From assembly GCF_000021965.1 (NCBI RefSeq), contig NC_011832.1:2583242-2647241 (forward strand): a stretch of 64,000 nt of DNA, written 5' to 3'. A model generated the notes under the pieces. It ran no database searches. It was not told the origin of the DNA and saw only the letters and a program-made list of their open reading frames with translations. Source of the stretch: Methanosphaerula palustris E1-9c. GTDB lineage: Archaea; Halobacteriota; Methanomicrobia; Methanomicrobiales; Methanospirillaceae. Shown piece after piece: positions 28,037 to 37,577 of the stretch (its first letter is position 1; each line of letters starts with the position of its first letter). The position numbers and the translations under genes are program-made.

Positions 28037-28094
28037 ATACTTTATTTTTGGAAATAATGTTACAAAAACACTTCTGGTGCATATAATAAAGTAT
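28037..28094. promoter_or_regulatory. Symmetric inverted repeat in the HxlR/nitroreductase divergent promoter
   Basis: ATACTTTATT (28037-28046) and AATAAAGTAT (28085-28094) are perfect 10-bp inverted copies with 38 bases between. Each arm coincides with the likely TATA region of one of the two divergent genes (minus start 28023, plus start 28123), so a factor bound at both arms would control both promoters. Confidence 0.55.
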
Positions 28095-28122
28095 ACGCGA
28101 ATAAGAATCTGGTTGAATCTCC

Positions 28123-28941
28123 ATGAACACAATAACCATCGATCCTGAATCCTGCACCAGGTGCGGGATCTGCTCCGAGATCTGCCCGATGGGGATCATC
28201 GACCCGGCAGACGAGAAGACCTTTCCCATGGTTCAGGATGCAAAATCCGGCCTGTGTGTTCAGTGCGGCCACTGTGAGATAGGCTGCCCGTCGCAGGCTC
28301 TCCTGGTGAATACCCCTCCAGGTGAAAAGATCCCCCTGCCCGTCGGTGCCGGTACCATCTCCCCCGAAGAGATAGAGTTCTACCTCAAAAAGCGCCGGTC
28401 CGTACGGCGCTTCACCAGCGATCTCGTTCCAAAAGAGAAGATCCTCGAAATCCTCGATATCGCCCGGTACGCCGCATCAGGAGGCAACGGGCAGCCGGTG
28501 CAGTGGATCGTCGTGCACGACCCAACGAAGGTGAAGAAGATCGCCGAGCTGACCATCGAGTGGATGAAGATCCTCGTGAATTCCAGCCATCCGATGGCTG
28601 GCTACATTCCCCATCTCATCGCAACGTGGGAGAACGGTTCGGACCCGATCTGCCAGGGGGCCCCGCACCTGCTCTTCGCCCATATTCCGGATGGTAACCC
28701 GGTCGCATCCGTCGATGCCATCATCGCCCTCACCCATGTCGATGTCGCTGCGCCGGCATTCGGGATCGGAACCTGCTGGGCCGGCTTTGTTTCGATGGCG
28801 ACAGCTTCCTACGAACCCCTCCAGCAGGAACTCGGCATCCCCGCTGGACGGAAGAGCGCCTATGCAATGATGTTCGGCTACCCGCTGAACAGGGTCTACG
28901 GGATCCCCCGCCGAAAACCCCTTGAGGTTTCATGGCGCTAA
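28123..28941 (+). CDS. Nitroreductase family protein with N-terminal 2x[4Fe-4S] ferredoxin domain
   Basis: Residues 8-65 carry two ferredoxin motifs (CTRCGICSEICP and CVQCGHCEIGCP). The nitroreductase domain (about 80-272) starts KKRRSVRRF, with ISPEEI before it, and includes AASGGNGQPVQW for FMN binding and GTCWAGF in the second half. Such proteins pass electrons from low-potential donors to FMN and on to organic acceptors in the cytoplasm. At 272 residues it is a standard length for the ferredoxin-fused form. It heads a co-directional run of redox genes to 32080 and is divergent from an HxlR regulator. Confidence 0.9.
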   Translation: MNTITIDPESCTRCGICSEICPMGIIDPADEKTFPMVQDAKSGLCVQCGHCEIGCPSQALLVNTPPGEKIPLPVGAGTISPEEIEFYLKKRRSVRRFTSDLVPKEKILEILDIARYAASGGNGQPVQWIVVHDPTKVKKIAELTIEWMKILVNSSHPMAGYIPHLIATWENGSDPICQGAPHLLFAHIPDGNPVASVDAIIALTHVDVAAPAFGIGTCWAGFVSMATASYEPLQQELGIPAGRKSAYAMMFGYPLNRVYGIPRRKPLEVSWR

Positions 28942-28984
28942 TCCCCCTGAAAGGATTTATGGATACAGATGATTGGTTGAACGC

Positions 28985-29767
28985 ATGACAGATTATGCAC
29001 TGATCGGACGAGAGAAACTGCGTGAGATCGACGGGGAGGCCGGTGTCAGGGTCGAAGAGACCATGAAGAAGATCTGCCCGGACCTTGCACGCTACATTGT
29101 CGAGTACTCGTTCGGGGAGATCTATGCCCGGGAGATCCTCGACAACAGGACGAAAGAACAGGCGGTCGTGGCCGCCCTGACCGCCATGGGGACGGCTGCC
29201 CCCCAGTTGAAGGTCCACATCCACGCTGCACTCCATGTCGGCTGCACCCCTGAAGAGATCCGCGAGGTCATCATCCAGATGAACGGATACGCGGGTTTCC
29301 CGGCGACGTTGAACGCCGTGGGGACGCTCATGGAGGTTCTCAAAGAGACCAGGCAGACCCTCTCGAAGGAGTCGGTGCATGCCGGCACCGAAGGAAGGTA
29401 CGAGCGGGGGAAGGAGATGCTCGCACAGATCGCACCCGCCCAGGAGCAGGTGCTTCGGGAGACCTTCGACCCGATAAACCCGGATATCACCAAATATGTC
29501 ATCGAGTTCGCGTACGGGGACATCTACGCCCGGGGGATCCTCCCGATCCGGAACCGGCAGGCCGCGACGATCGCCGCCCTCGCTGCAATGGGGACGGCCC
29601 CCTCCCAGCTCAAATTCCACATCAGCGGCGGACTCCGGGCCGGCCTCTCCGAGGCGGAGATCGTCGAGATCATGCTGCTCGTCTCCATCTACGCGGGTTT
29701 CCCGGCAGCCCTGAACGGCATCCTCGCCACTCACGAGGTCGCAAAGATGCTCCAGGAGGATCTATGA
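28985..29767 (+). CDS. Carboxymuconolactone decarboxylase-like protein, two tandem domains
   Basis: The 260-residue protein contains two related CMD/AhpD-like domains (about 5-120 and 135-258). Each has the order EY/EFxxGxIYARxIL, AAxAAMGTA and GxxxxEIxExxxxxxxYAGFPAALN. The AhpD CxxC redox pair is absent, so this is the gamma-carboxymuconolactone-decarboxylase type rather than a peroxidase reductant. ATG 28985 is used because the four codons before it are poor and a TATA-like GATTTATGG lies just upstream. The function in a methanogen is unknown; the flavin-enzyme neighbours suggest small-molecule redox metabolism. Confidence 0.88.
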   Translation: MTDYALIGREKLREIDGEAGVRVEETMKKICPDLARYIVEYSFGEIYAREILDNRTKEQAVVAALTAMGTAAPQLKVHIHAALHVGCTPEEIREVIIQMNGYAGFPATLNAVGTLMEVLKETRQTLSKESVHAGTEGRYERGKEMLAQIAPAQEQVLRETFDPINPDITKYVIEFAYGDIYARGILPIRNRQAATIAALAAMGTAPSQLKFHISGGLRAGLSEAEIVEIMLLVSIYAGFPAALNGILATHEVAKMLQEDL

Positions 29768-29783
29768 TCGCGAGGAGAGGTGC

Positions 29784-30791
29784 ATGAAAACCCTGTTCGA
29801 CAGAACCCGGATCGGGCCCCTCACGCTCCAGAACCGGTTCATCCGTTCGGCCACCTGGGAAGGGATGGCCGACGGTTCCGGACACCTGACCGATCGGCTG
29901 GTGGAGGTCTACCGGAACCTCGCCAGGGGCGGGGTGGGGCTGATCATCACGAGCGCCACCCTCATGACCGGGGACGCGACCGGGCTGCCCGGGATGCTTG
30001 CAATCTCTGACGATTCGTTCATCCCGGAATACCAGGACCTGACCGCCAAGATCCATGGCGAGGGGGGCCAGGTCGTCATGCAGCTCTCCTTTACCGGCAG
30101 GAACGGAGAGAGGTGGTCCCCGGCCGTTCCCTCGCAGGAAGAGATTCATCGGATCGTACAGACCTATGGAGAGTGCGCCGTTCGGGCCCGGAAGGCCGGG
30201 TTCGACGGGGTCCAGGTGCACGCCGGCCACGGGTTCTTCCTCAGCCAGTTTCTCGATAAAAGGAAGAACACCCGCGCGGACAACTACGCCGGCACGCCGG
30301 AGAACCGTGCCCGGATCATCCTTGAGGTCTACGATGAGATCCGTTCCCGGGTCGGGAAGGACTTTGCGATCCTCATCAAGATCAACTGCTCCGATTTTCT
30401 GGAGGATGACGGAGTCTTTGCAGCATGCCGGTACGCCTGCACCCACCTGGCCAAACAGGGGATCGATGCGATCGAGGTCACCGGCGGAACCGGCGGAGCG
30501 GTTCCCGGTCTCGAAGAGACCGGGTTTGAAGAGTCGGTCTTTCGGACCTATGCCGAAACGATCGCAGCCGAGACCACCGCCCCGGTCATCCTGGTCGGGG
30601 TGAACCGGACGCCGGCGGTGATGGACCGTCTGCTGAATACGACAGAGATTCAGTATTTCTCCCTCTCTCGCCCCCTGCTCAGGCAGCCCGACCTCGTGAA
30701 CCTCTGGAAGAGCACACCCGAATCAGCATCGGCATGCACGTCCTGCAACCAGTGCCGGCAGCCCGGGGGAAATATCTGTCCCTTCGCCTGA
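29784..30791 (+). CDS. NADH:flavin oxidoreductase, old yellow enzyme family
   Basis: The 335-residue TIM-barrel enzyme starts LFDRTRIGPLTLQNRFIRSA, typical of the family. Further features are the AGFDGVQVHAGHGFFLSQFL segment with the catalytic His pair region, a substrate loop with RADNYAG, and ITGGT-like phosphate-binding VTGGTGG. The C terminus has CTSCNQCRQPGG, as in members that carry a cysteine-rich tail, but the second FAD/NAD domain of 2,4-dienoyl-CoA reductase is lacking. It would use FMN to reduce activated C=C bonds. A GGAGAGG ribosome-binding site precedes ATG 29784, 16 bases after the CMD gene. Confidence 0.9.
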   Translation: MKTLFDRTRIGPLTLQNRFIRSATWEGMADGSGHLTDRLVEVYRNLARGGVGLIITSATLMTGDATGLPGMLAISDDSFIPEYQDLTAKIHGEGGQVVMQLSFTGRNGERWSPAVPSQEEIHRIVQTYGECAVRARKAGFDGVQVHAGHGFFLSQFLDKRKNTRADNYAGTPENRARIILEVYDEIRSRVGKDFAILIKINCSDFLEDDGVFAACRYACTHLAKQGIDAIEVTGGTGGAVPGLEETGFEESVFRTYAETIAAETTAPVILVGVNRTPAVMDRLLNTTEIQYFSLSRPLLRQPDLVNLWKSTPESASACTSCNQCRQPGGNICPFA

Positions 30792-30839
30792 TCAGAGAAC
30801 TGATCGATTGAAAAAAGATTGAAAGATGAGTGTGTTATC

Positions 30840-31493
30840 ATGAAAGTACTTGCCATCAATGGAAGCCCGAGAAAGAAGTGGAATACCGCGACCCTCCTTC
30901 AGAACGCCCTCGACGGGGCGGTGTCAGTGGGAGCGGAGACAGAACTGGTCCATCTCTATGACCTGGATTTCAAGGGATGCACCAGTTGTTTCGCCTGCAA
31001 ACTAAAGGGCGGGAAGAGTTATGGAAAGTGTGCAATTCAGGACGAGTTGACGTCGATCCTTGAACAGATCCAGAACGTGGACGCCCTGATCCTCGGCTCC
31101 CCCATCTACTTCGGCACGGTCACCGGGGAGATGCGGAGTTTTATGGAGCGGCTGTTCTTCCCGTACCTCACGTACACCATACCTCAGGCGTCCCTCTTTC
31201 CGAGGAAGATCTCGACCGCGTTCATCTACACGATGAATGTCTCCGAAGAGGGGATGAAGGAATATCACTACACCGTGCATACCGGCCTGAACGAGAGCGT
31301 CATGAACCGGATGTTCGGTCACGCCGAATCCCTCTTCTCCTTCGAGACGCTCCAGTTCGAGGACTACTCCAAGGTGGTCTTCAACTACTTCGACCCGGAG
31401 GAGCGGAAGGAACGGCGGAGGACCGTCTTCCCACTGGACTGCAAACGGGCATTCGACCTCGGAGTACGGTTCGGCAAGGCAGGAGGGAGATGA
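30840..31493 (+). CDS. Iron-sulfur flavoprotein / NADPH-dependent FMN reductase family
   Basis: MKVLAINGSPRKKWNTATLL is the flavodoxin-like FMN phosphate loop of this family. A cysteine cluster CTSCFACKLKGGKSYGKC (about residues 47-64) and LGSPIYFGTVTGEM follow. The 217-residue length fits. The upstream in-frame Met at 30819 is ignored because the conserved strand begins at ATG 30840. The stop overlaps the next nitroreductase start, suggesting coupled synthesis. It acts in the cytoplasm as an electron carrier or reductase. Confidence 0.88.
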   Translation: MKVLAINGSPRKKWNTATLLQNALDGAVSVGAETELVHLYDLDFKGCTSCFACKLKGGKSYGKCAIQDELTSILEQIQNVDALILGSPIYFGTVTGEMRSFMERLFFPYLTYTIPQASLFPRKISTAFIYTMNVSEEGMKEYHYTVHTGLNESVMNRMFGHAESLFSFETLQFEDYSKVVFNYFDPEERKERRRTVFPLDCKRAFDLGVRFGKAGGR

Positions 31494-32080
31494 TGGACGT
31501 CTTCGAAGCGATACACCGGCGGAGGGCCGTCCGCCGATACTCCCCCGACCGGGTCGGTAGAGAGGATATCCACACCATCCTCGATGCCGCCAACTGGGCT
31601 CCCTCGGCCATGAACCGTCAGCAGTGGGAGTTCCTGGTAGTGACCGGAACAAAGATACGCGAGATGGGAGCGTCGTACCGGGCCATTATTGAAGAGTACA
31701 CAAAGAACTGGGACCCTTCGCCGCTGCGGGGGTCTCTCTCCCGCGAGGAGTTCATCCGTTTCGCCGGATCGTACGGTGGTGCGCCGGCGGTGATCGTCGT
31801 CCTCACCGATGCATCTGATAACCCGGATCTCTATAAGGCGAACCTTGAGAGTGCGAGTGCCGCGATGGAGAACCTGCTTCTCGCCGCAACAGCGCTCGGG
31901 CTCGGTACCTGCTGGATGACCGGACCCCTCCGGGATGAAAAGGCGCTCCGGGAAATCCTCACAATCCCCGACGACAGGGAGATCGTGGCTGTCACACCGC
32001 TGGGGTATCCAGAGGGGACGCCCAACGACCAGCCGCGCCTCGACCAGGGCATGGAACGGAAGATACGGTGGGTGGAGTGA
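31490..32080 (+). CDS. Nitroreductase family protein
   Basis: The 196-residue FMN enzyme starts MMDVFEAIHRRRAVRRYSPD with the Arg-rich FMN-binding segment. It has AANWAPSAMNRQQWEF and a C-terminal ALGLGTCWMTGP that completes the flavin site. It has no ferredoxin domain, unlike the nitroreductase at 28123. ATG 31490 overlaps the stop of the FMN reductase and is preceded by GGAGGGAG. It is the last gene of the 28.1-32.1 kb redox run. Confidence 0.9.
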   Translation: MMDVFEAIHRRRAVRRYSPDRVGREDIHTILDAANWAPSAMNRQQWEFLVVTGTKIREMGASYRAIIEEYTKNWDPSPLRGSLSREEFIRFAGSYGGAPAVIVVLTDASDNPDLYKANLESASAAMENLLLAATALGLGTCWMTGPLRDEKALREILTIPDDREIVAVTPLGYPEGTPNDQPRLDQGMERKIRWVE

Positions 32081-32512
32081 AAGGTACCCTAATCCAGAAG
32101 CCGGCGTGCATGAGGTAGCCGGCCCGGAGAAGATCCGGCAGTCTGTGCAGTTCAGGACGATCTGCAGTAGATTCACCGGTTGGTATTGATACAGGTGTCC
32201 GATGGGCTGATCGTTGCTCTGCCCATCACATAGCCGAAGATCGTACCGGACATCTATCACCGGTCAGGTTTTCAGTTCCATCCAGATCTTTTGATTTGCC
32301 AGTATTTTAAGATCGAAGATACTTCTAACGACTTTACAAAATTGGCGAACTGCTGATTTTGAAGAAGCGGCCGTGAATGGAAGCAGTCGTGTTTAAATCG
32401 ATACCTATTACAGGATTCAGATCCTATACCGCAACTATTCCACTCAAATCATAACATATCAGGAATCTTCAATTAACGATATTGTTGTGATCTATTAGAG
32501 TGAGGAGATGCC
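32081..32512. other. Intergenic region upstream of the eight-PAS hybrid kinase
   Basis: About 430 bases without a supported gene. GC-rich to about 32270, then AT-rich with CAGTATTTTAAGATCG near 32300 and TAACATATC near 32450, either of which could be a promoter element. No hairpin terminator or repeat of note was seen. Confidence 0.5.
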
Positions 32513-35500
32513 ATGCCATTTCAGGATTTGAATATGACAGATTCAGGATCCGAGTCCACCAAAAACAAGATCTCCATCCTCTATGTTGATGACGAGCAGG
32601 ATCTCCTCACGGTAACCAAGTTCTTCCTAGAGCGTGCAGGTGAGTTCAGGGTCGACACCATGACATCGGCCCAGGAAGCACTGAACTCCCCTCTTATTCA
32701 ATCATACGACGTCATCATCTCTGATTATCAGATGCCGGGGATGGATGGGATCGCTTTTTTAAAAGCCGTCAGGGAACGGTTCGGCACCATTGCCTTCATT
32801 CTTTTCACCGGGCGAGGTCGTGAAGAGGTTGTCATCGATGCGATCAACAACGGAGCCGATTTCTATCTCCAGAAAGGCGGAGAGCCAAAGAGTCAGTTTG
32901 CCGAGCTCACCCATCAAATCCGCCGAGCTGTCCAGCAGAGAAGGGCTGAAATCAGTATCCGGGATCTTGAACGCAGAGAAGCCGATATCATCGACTTCCT
33001 GCCGGATGCAACCTTTGCAATCGACCGATTTGGGACAATTATCGCATGGAACCGTGCCATGGAAGAGATGACCGGTGTACCGACCAGGGATATACTGGGA
33101 AAGGGAGATTATGAGTACTCAATCCCGTTCTACGGGCAACGGCAGCCGAGCCTGATCGATCTGATCAATGAAGCGAATGATGTCATTACTAAAAAATATG
33201 CACAGATCACCCAACAGAAGGATACCCTGATCGCCGATTCAACAATAACCATGCCGACCGGAAAGACAATCTCATTCATTGGAAAAGCCAGCCCGCTCTA
33301 CAATCAGCAGGGAGAGGTCGTTGGTGCAATCGAAACCATCCGGGACATCACCGAGTTAAAATCGGCGGAAGAGAGTCTGCGTGAAAGTGAAGGACGGTTC
33401 TCCGCATTCATGGAGCACCTGCCAGTAACGGCGTTCATCAAAGATGATCAATCCACCAACCTCTTTGTCAACAGACGTATGGTGGAGGTCTTTGGCGAGC
33501 AGGAATGGATTGGAACCTCCGTCTATAACCAGTTTCCAAAGGAAGCGGCAGAAAAGATGGTCGAAGACGATCATCAGACACTCAGGGATGGCTATCGAAG
33601 AACCATTGAAACCCTTCAGGGAAGAGATGGCACCAAAAAAATTTATGAGACCTATAAATTCCGGATCGATCGTGAGAAAAAACCACCGCTGATCGGTGGT
33701 TTCGCAGTGGATATCACCGACCAGAAACAAGTTGAAGATGCTCTCCGCGAGAGCGAAGAACGATATCGAAATGTTGTCGAAGACCAGACCGAATTTATCT
33801 CGCGGTTTTTACCTGACGGGACGCATGTCTTTGTGAACGAGGCATATTGCGGGTATTTCGGAATGAAACGTGACGAGATCCTCGGGCACCGATTCCGGCC
33901 AAATATCCCCATCGAAGACCAGGAGCCCGTGAAACAGTTCTTTGAATCCTTAACACCAGACCACCCCGCCGATTCCATTGAACATCGGATCATCATGCCG
34001 GATGGCACCATACGATGGCACCGATGGAACGACCATGCGATCTTCGATCCTTCTGGAACGATCGTCGAATATCAGTCAGTGGGCCAGGACATTACCGAAC
34101 AGAGACAAAAGGAGCAAGTACTGTATGAAAACGAACAACACCTGAATTCCATCTATAATACTGTCGAAGACGTCATCTATCAACTGACCGTCGAACCTGG
34201 TGGGCAGTACCGTTTTACTTCCGTTAACGCGGCTTTTAGCAGAATAACCGGAATTCCCACTGAGGAAATTTTCGGCAAGACAGTGAACGAGATCATCCCC
34301 GAACCGTCTCTCTCCATGGTTCTGGAAAAATACAGACAGGCCATCGATGAAAAGACCCTCGTTCACTGGGAGGAGATCTCAGTCTACCCCAATGGACAGC
34401 TGACCGGAGAAGTCAGCATCGCTCCCATCTTTGATACGGAAGGAAACTGTACACACCTCATCGGATCGGTGCATGACATCACCGAGCGCAAACGGATAGA
34501 ACACACACTGCGAGAGAGCGAGGAAAAGTTCCGCTCTCTTGCTGAGAGCAGCCCGGATTATATCATGCGGTATGACCAGAAGTGTCGCCATACCTACATG
34601 AACCCCGCGGCACTCCTCGCATCAGGACTTACAAAAGAACAGATTATTGGCAAAACACACCGCGAAAGCGGATATGACGATGACCTGAGCAAGTTCTGGG
34701 AAGAGAGAATAACCGGGGTCTTTGAGACCAGGAAACCGTTCCAGACCCAGTTCGCATGGGACAGTGTCGACGGACGAGTAGTTCTTGACTGGATGCTGAC
34801 CCCGGAATTCTCTGATGACGGAACGGTTCGATCGGTACTGGGCGTATCACGGGATATTACGCAATTAAAACTGATAGAAGAGGAACTTTTAAGGAAAAAC
34901 GAAGAACTTTACGCTTCCTATGAGCAGATCGCCGCATCAGAAGAGGAACTACGGTCCAATTTAGAGGAACTGAGACGACAGGAGATGGCGCTGCGGGAGA
35001 GCGAAGAGCGCTACCGGAAGATCTTCGAGAACAGCCCGCTTGGCATGGTCCTTGCCACGCCGGATTTTCGATTTATTTCTGTCAACCCCACTTGGGTAAC
35101 CATGACCGGCTATAGTGAAGAGGAATTGATTCACCTCTCATTTACGGATATCACGCATCCGGATAATCTCGCCGGCGACCTGGAACATATGAAGGACCTT
35201 GCTGCGGGAACAATTCCGGTATATGGTACGGAAAAACGGTATATCAGAAAAGACGGCAGCATCCTCTGGGGATTACTCAGGGTGACGGCGATCCGTGATC
35301 ACCAGGGTTCGCTCAGTTATTTCGCAGGTCAGATAGAGGATATCACCGAGCGCAAACTGGCTGATGATGCACTGCTGGAGAGCGAGGAGAAGTATCACAA
35401 TCTCTATCGTAATTCCACCCTCGGTATCTTCCATTCCACCATGGAAGGAAAATTTATCGATGTCAACCCTGCTATGGCAAGGATGCTGGGGTATACCGAT

Positions 35501-36832
35501 CCGGAAGAGGTGGTAACTGCTATCACCAGTATTGCCGATCAGGTCTATGTTGAACGACCAATGTACGACAGTGTCGTACAGGGCATGCTGGAGGGAGGAG
35601 GAATCATCAACAGAGAGAACCACTATCGTCGGAGAGACGGTACCCAGTGGTATGGAAATCTGAATCTGCGTATTGTTCCTGATCAACAGGGCAAACCACA
35701 CCATTACGAAGGGTTCGTAGAGGATATCACTGAACGCAAACTGGCTGAAGAAACGCTTCGTACTAGCAAAGATCAGTATGATACTATGGTCTCACATATA
35801 CCCGTGGGCATCTACATCCTGCGTGGTACACCAGAGGGATCCTGCTCGTTCGACTTTGTCAGCCCTAAACTGGCAGAGATGTTCAACGTGAGTGCCGAAA
35901 ATTTTCTGGCAGATCAGAAGATGGGGTTCGAACCGATACACCTCGATGATTTAAGATCTCTCCTCAAATTAAGTTATGAAAAATATTATCAGAAGCGATT
36001 TCAACAACCGCAACTCTTCGAATGGGATGGACGGACTCTCGTCGGGGGGGAGGTAAAGTGGATTCATATTGAATCATCACCCGTGCTGCAGGAAAATGGA
36101 GATGTCTTATGGAATGGCATCGTGACCGACATCACCGAGCGCAGGCGGGCAGAGGAAGGTCTTCGCCGGGCAAACAGAAAACTCACCCTTCTGTCAGGTA
36201 TCACGCGTCATGACCTGAAAAATCAGATCCTCTCTTTAAATGGATATCTTGAAATTTCAAAAGAATATATCGATGACGCCGCAAAGATGTCGGAATACCT
36301 CACGAAGGAAGAGGAGATTACAAAAAAAATTGAAGGCCAGATCGCCTTCACCGAAGAATACGAGGCGATTGGCGTCAATGCTCCCACATGGCAGGACTGT
36401 CGCACTCTTGTCGAGATCGCGTCACAACAAGCTTCGCTTGGAAATATCACAGTCAAAAATGATATTCCCTCAAAAATAGACGTCTTTGCCGATCCGTTAA
36501 TTATCAAGGTCTTTTACAACTTGATGGATAATGCAGTCAGGCATGGTGGGACAATTACGACCATACGGTTCTCTGCGCAGGAATCTGGTGCTGATCTTCG
36601 TGTCATCTGCGAGGATGACGGCATTGGCATCCTAGCAGGGGTAAAGGAGAAGATCTTCGATCACGGGGTGGGGAAGAACACAGGACTCGGACTCTTTCTC
36701 ACCCGCGAGATCCTGTCCATCACCGATATCATCATCCAGGAGAACGGAGAGCCGGGGAAAGGAGCACGCTTCGAGATCACAGTGCCGAAAAAGGGATGGA
36801 CCGGCTTCCTATCCCACAATGGGGTGGAGTGA
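32513..36832 (+). CDS. Giant hybrid sensor: receiver-PAS(x8)-histidine kinase
   Basis: The 1439-residue cytoplasmic protein starts with a receiver domain (acceptor Asp71 in IISDYQMPGMDG). Eight PAS domains begin near residues 155, 294, 417, 541, 672, 832, 959 and 1087. A coiled coil (about 790-825, KNEELYASYEQIAASEEEL) splits the fifth and sixth. The kinase core has GITRHDLKNQI (His1233), YNLMDNAVRHGG, CEDDGIGI and NTGLGLFLTREIL, all intact. GAGGAGATG just before ATG 32513 supports this start. It is related to the hybrids at 15-21 kb but has no GAF domain. No response-regulator gene with an output domain is nearby, so the target is unknown. Confidence 0.9.
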   Translation: MPFQDLNMTDSGSESTKNKISILYVDDEQDLLTVTKFFLERAGEFRVDTMTSAQEALNSPLIQSYDVIISDYQMPGMDGIAFLKAVRERFGTIAFILFTGRGREEVVIDAINNGADFYLQKGGEPKSQFAELTHQIRRAVQQRRAEISIRDLERREADIIDFLPDATFAIDRFGTIIAWNRAMEEMTGVPTRDILGKGDYEYSIPFYGQRQPSLIDLINEANDVITKKYAQITQQKDTLIADSTITMPTGKTISFIGKASPLYNQQGEVVGAIETIRDITELKSAEESLRESEGRFSAFMEHLPVTAFIKDDQSTNLFVNRRMVEVFGEQEWIGTSVYNQFPKEAAEKMVEDDHQTLRDGYRRTIETLQGRDGTKKIYETYKFRIDREKKPPLIGGFAVDITDQKQVEDALRESEERYRNVVEDQTEFISRFLPDGTHVFVNEAYCGYFGMKRDEILGHRFRPNIPIEDQEPVKQFFESLTPDHPADSIEHRIIMPDGTIRWHRWNDHAIFDPSGTIVEYQSVGQDITEQRQKEQVLYENEQHLNSIYNTVEDVIYQLTVEPGGQYRFTSVNAAFSRITGIPTEEIFGKTVNEIIPEPSLSMVLEKYRQAIDEKTLVHWEEISVYPNGQLTGEVSIAPIFDTEGNCTHLIGSVHDITERKRIEHTLRESEEKFRSLAESSPDYIMRYDQKCRHTYMNPAALLASGLTKEQIIGKTHRESGYDDDLSKFWEERITGVFETRKPFQTQFAWDSVDGRVVLDWMLTPEFSDDGTVRSVLGVSRDITQLKLIEEELLRKNEELYASYEQIAASEEELRSNLEELRRQEMALRESEERYRKIFENSPLGMVLATPDFRFISVNPTWVTMTGYSEEELIHLSFTDITHPDNLAGDLEHMKDLAAGTIPVYGTEKRYIRKDGSILWGLLRVTAIRDHQGSLSYFAGQIEDITERKLADDALLESEEKYHNLYRNSTLGIFHSTMEGKFIDVNPAMARMLGYTDPEEVVTAITSIADQVYVERPMYDSVVQGMLEGGGIINRENHYRRRDGTQWYGNLNLRIVPDQQGKPHHYEGFVEDITERKLAEETLRTSKDQYDTMVSHIPVGIYILRGTPEGSCSFDFVSPKLAEMFNVSAENFLADQKMGFEPIHLDDLRSLLKLSYEKYYQKRFQQPQLFEWDGRTLVGGEVKWIHIESSPVLQENGDVLWNGIVTDITERRRAEEGLRRANRKLTLLSGITRHDLKNQILSLNGYLEISKEYIDDAAKMSEYLTKEEEITKKIEGQIAFTEEYEAIGVNAPTWQDCRTLVEIASQQASLGNITVKNDIPSKIDVFADPLIIKVFYNLMDNAVRHGGTITTIRFSAQESGADLRVICEDDGIGILAGVKEKIFDHGVGKNTGLGLFLTREILSITDIIIQENGEPGKGARFEITVPKKGWTGFLSHNGVE

Positions 36833-36836
36833 GGTA

Positions 36837-36956
36837 CAGAGAAAGGTCGCGATCGCCATGGGCGCATCTTCAAGGATGGATCGTGCGATTGCAGAACTCC
36901 TTACAGAGAACAGTGTCAGGGTGGGACTGGTTCGGGGAGAGACAGGAAGGAGGTAG
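36837..36956 (+). pseudogene. N-terminal fragment of a short-chain dehydrogenase
   Basis: Directly after the kinase gene the frame reads KVAIAMGASSRMDRAIAELL and then TENSVRVGLVRGE before a stop. This matches the NAD(P)-binding start of short-chain dehydrogenases (KVAIVTGASSGIGRAIAELL...), with the Gly-rich loop mutated (SRMD for SGIG). No further domain follows, so it is a remnant. Confidence 0.6.
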
Positions 36957-37091
36957 CCGCGTCATTGCTAGGTTCCAGGGTCAATTCCCACCGGTTTTAG
37001 AGAGATCCGAAAGAGGAAGGGATACCAGCAGCAGCATGCTGGTCTCAATCCGTCCTCCCCAACAGTCCGGGTTGGTCTGGTACCGGAAAAA

Positions 37092-37117
37092 ATACTTAGG
37101 TATATAATGTTGTGAGG
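37092..37117 (+). promoter_or_regulatory. Promoter and ribosome-binding site of the small membrane protein
   Basis: AT-rich ATACTTAGG and TATATAAT (37092-37108) are TATA candidates. GTGAGGGG (37110-37117) is a good ribosome-binding site six bases before ATG 37123. Confidence 0.45.
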
Positions 37118-37122
37118 GGTAT

Positions 37123-37434
37123 ATGCTGTCAATGGCAACTACTGCGTACATGATCAGACATTTCGGCGTGATCAGTGTTGGAAAATTCAGTGCAGTCTTC
37201 GGACTGATATGGGGCTTTCTCATGGGCATCCCTCTGGCCGCCGGGCTGGGAGGGATGGGATCCGTGATGAACGCTCAGGCACTCGGGATCGGAACAGGTA
37301 TTGTTGGGCTGGTCCTCATGATCATCATAGGAGGGGTTGGCGGATTCATCGGTGGTGCGATCATGGCGATCGTGTACAACCTCGTGCTCGGGGCGACCGG
37401 TGGCATCGAGATGGACATTGAAGTGAAGCCATAA
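37123..37434 (+). CDS. Small glycine-rich membrane protein
   Basis: A 103-residue protein with two membrane helices (about 22-45 and 55-88) rich in Gly and a short charged C terminus (EMDIEVKP). The layout resembles DUF3566-like small membrane proteins, but I cannot name a function. A T-run CCTTTTTTAG (37446-37455) follows the stop and may terminate transcription. Confidence 0.65.
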   Translation: MLSMATTAYMIRHFGVISVGKFSAVFGLIWGFLMGIPLAAGLGGMGSVMNAQALGIGTGIVGLVLMIIIGGVGGFIGGAIMAIVYNLVLGATGGIEMDIEVKP

Positions 37435-37577
37435 AAATCAGTCACCTTTTTTAGAAGAGCAGCATGATTGAGAGCACCGACACATACGAGAAACGCTGGC
37501 TGGTTCGTTGATATTTCATCACCTCACCATGACGGCCCGGTCAATGATGTCGTAAAAATGAGATTGATTCTCTAGGA

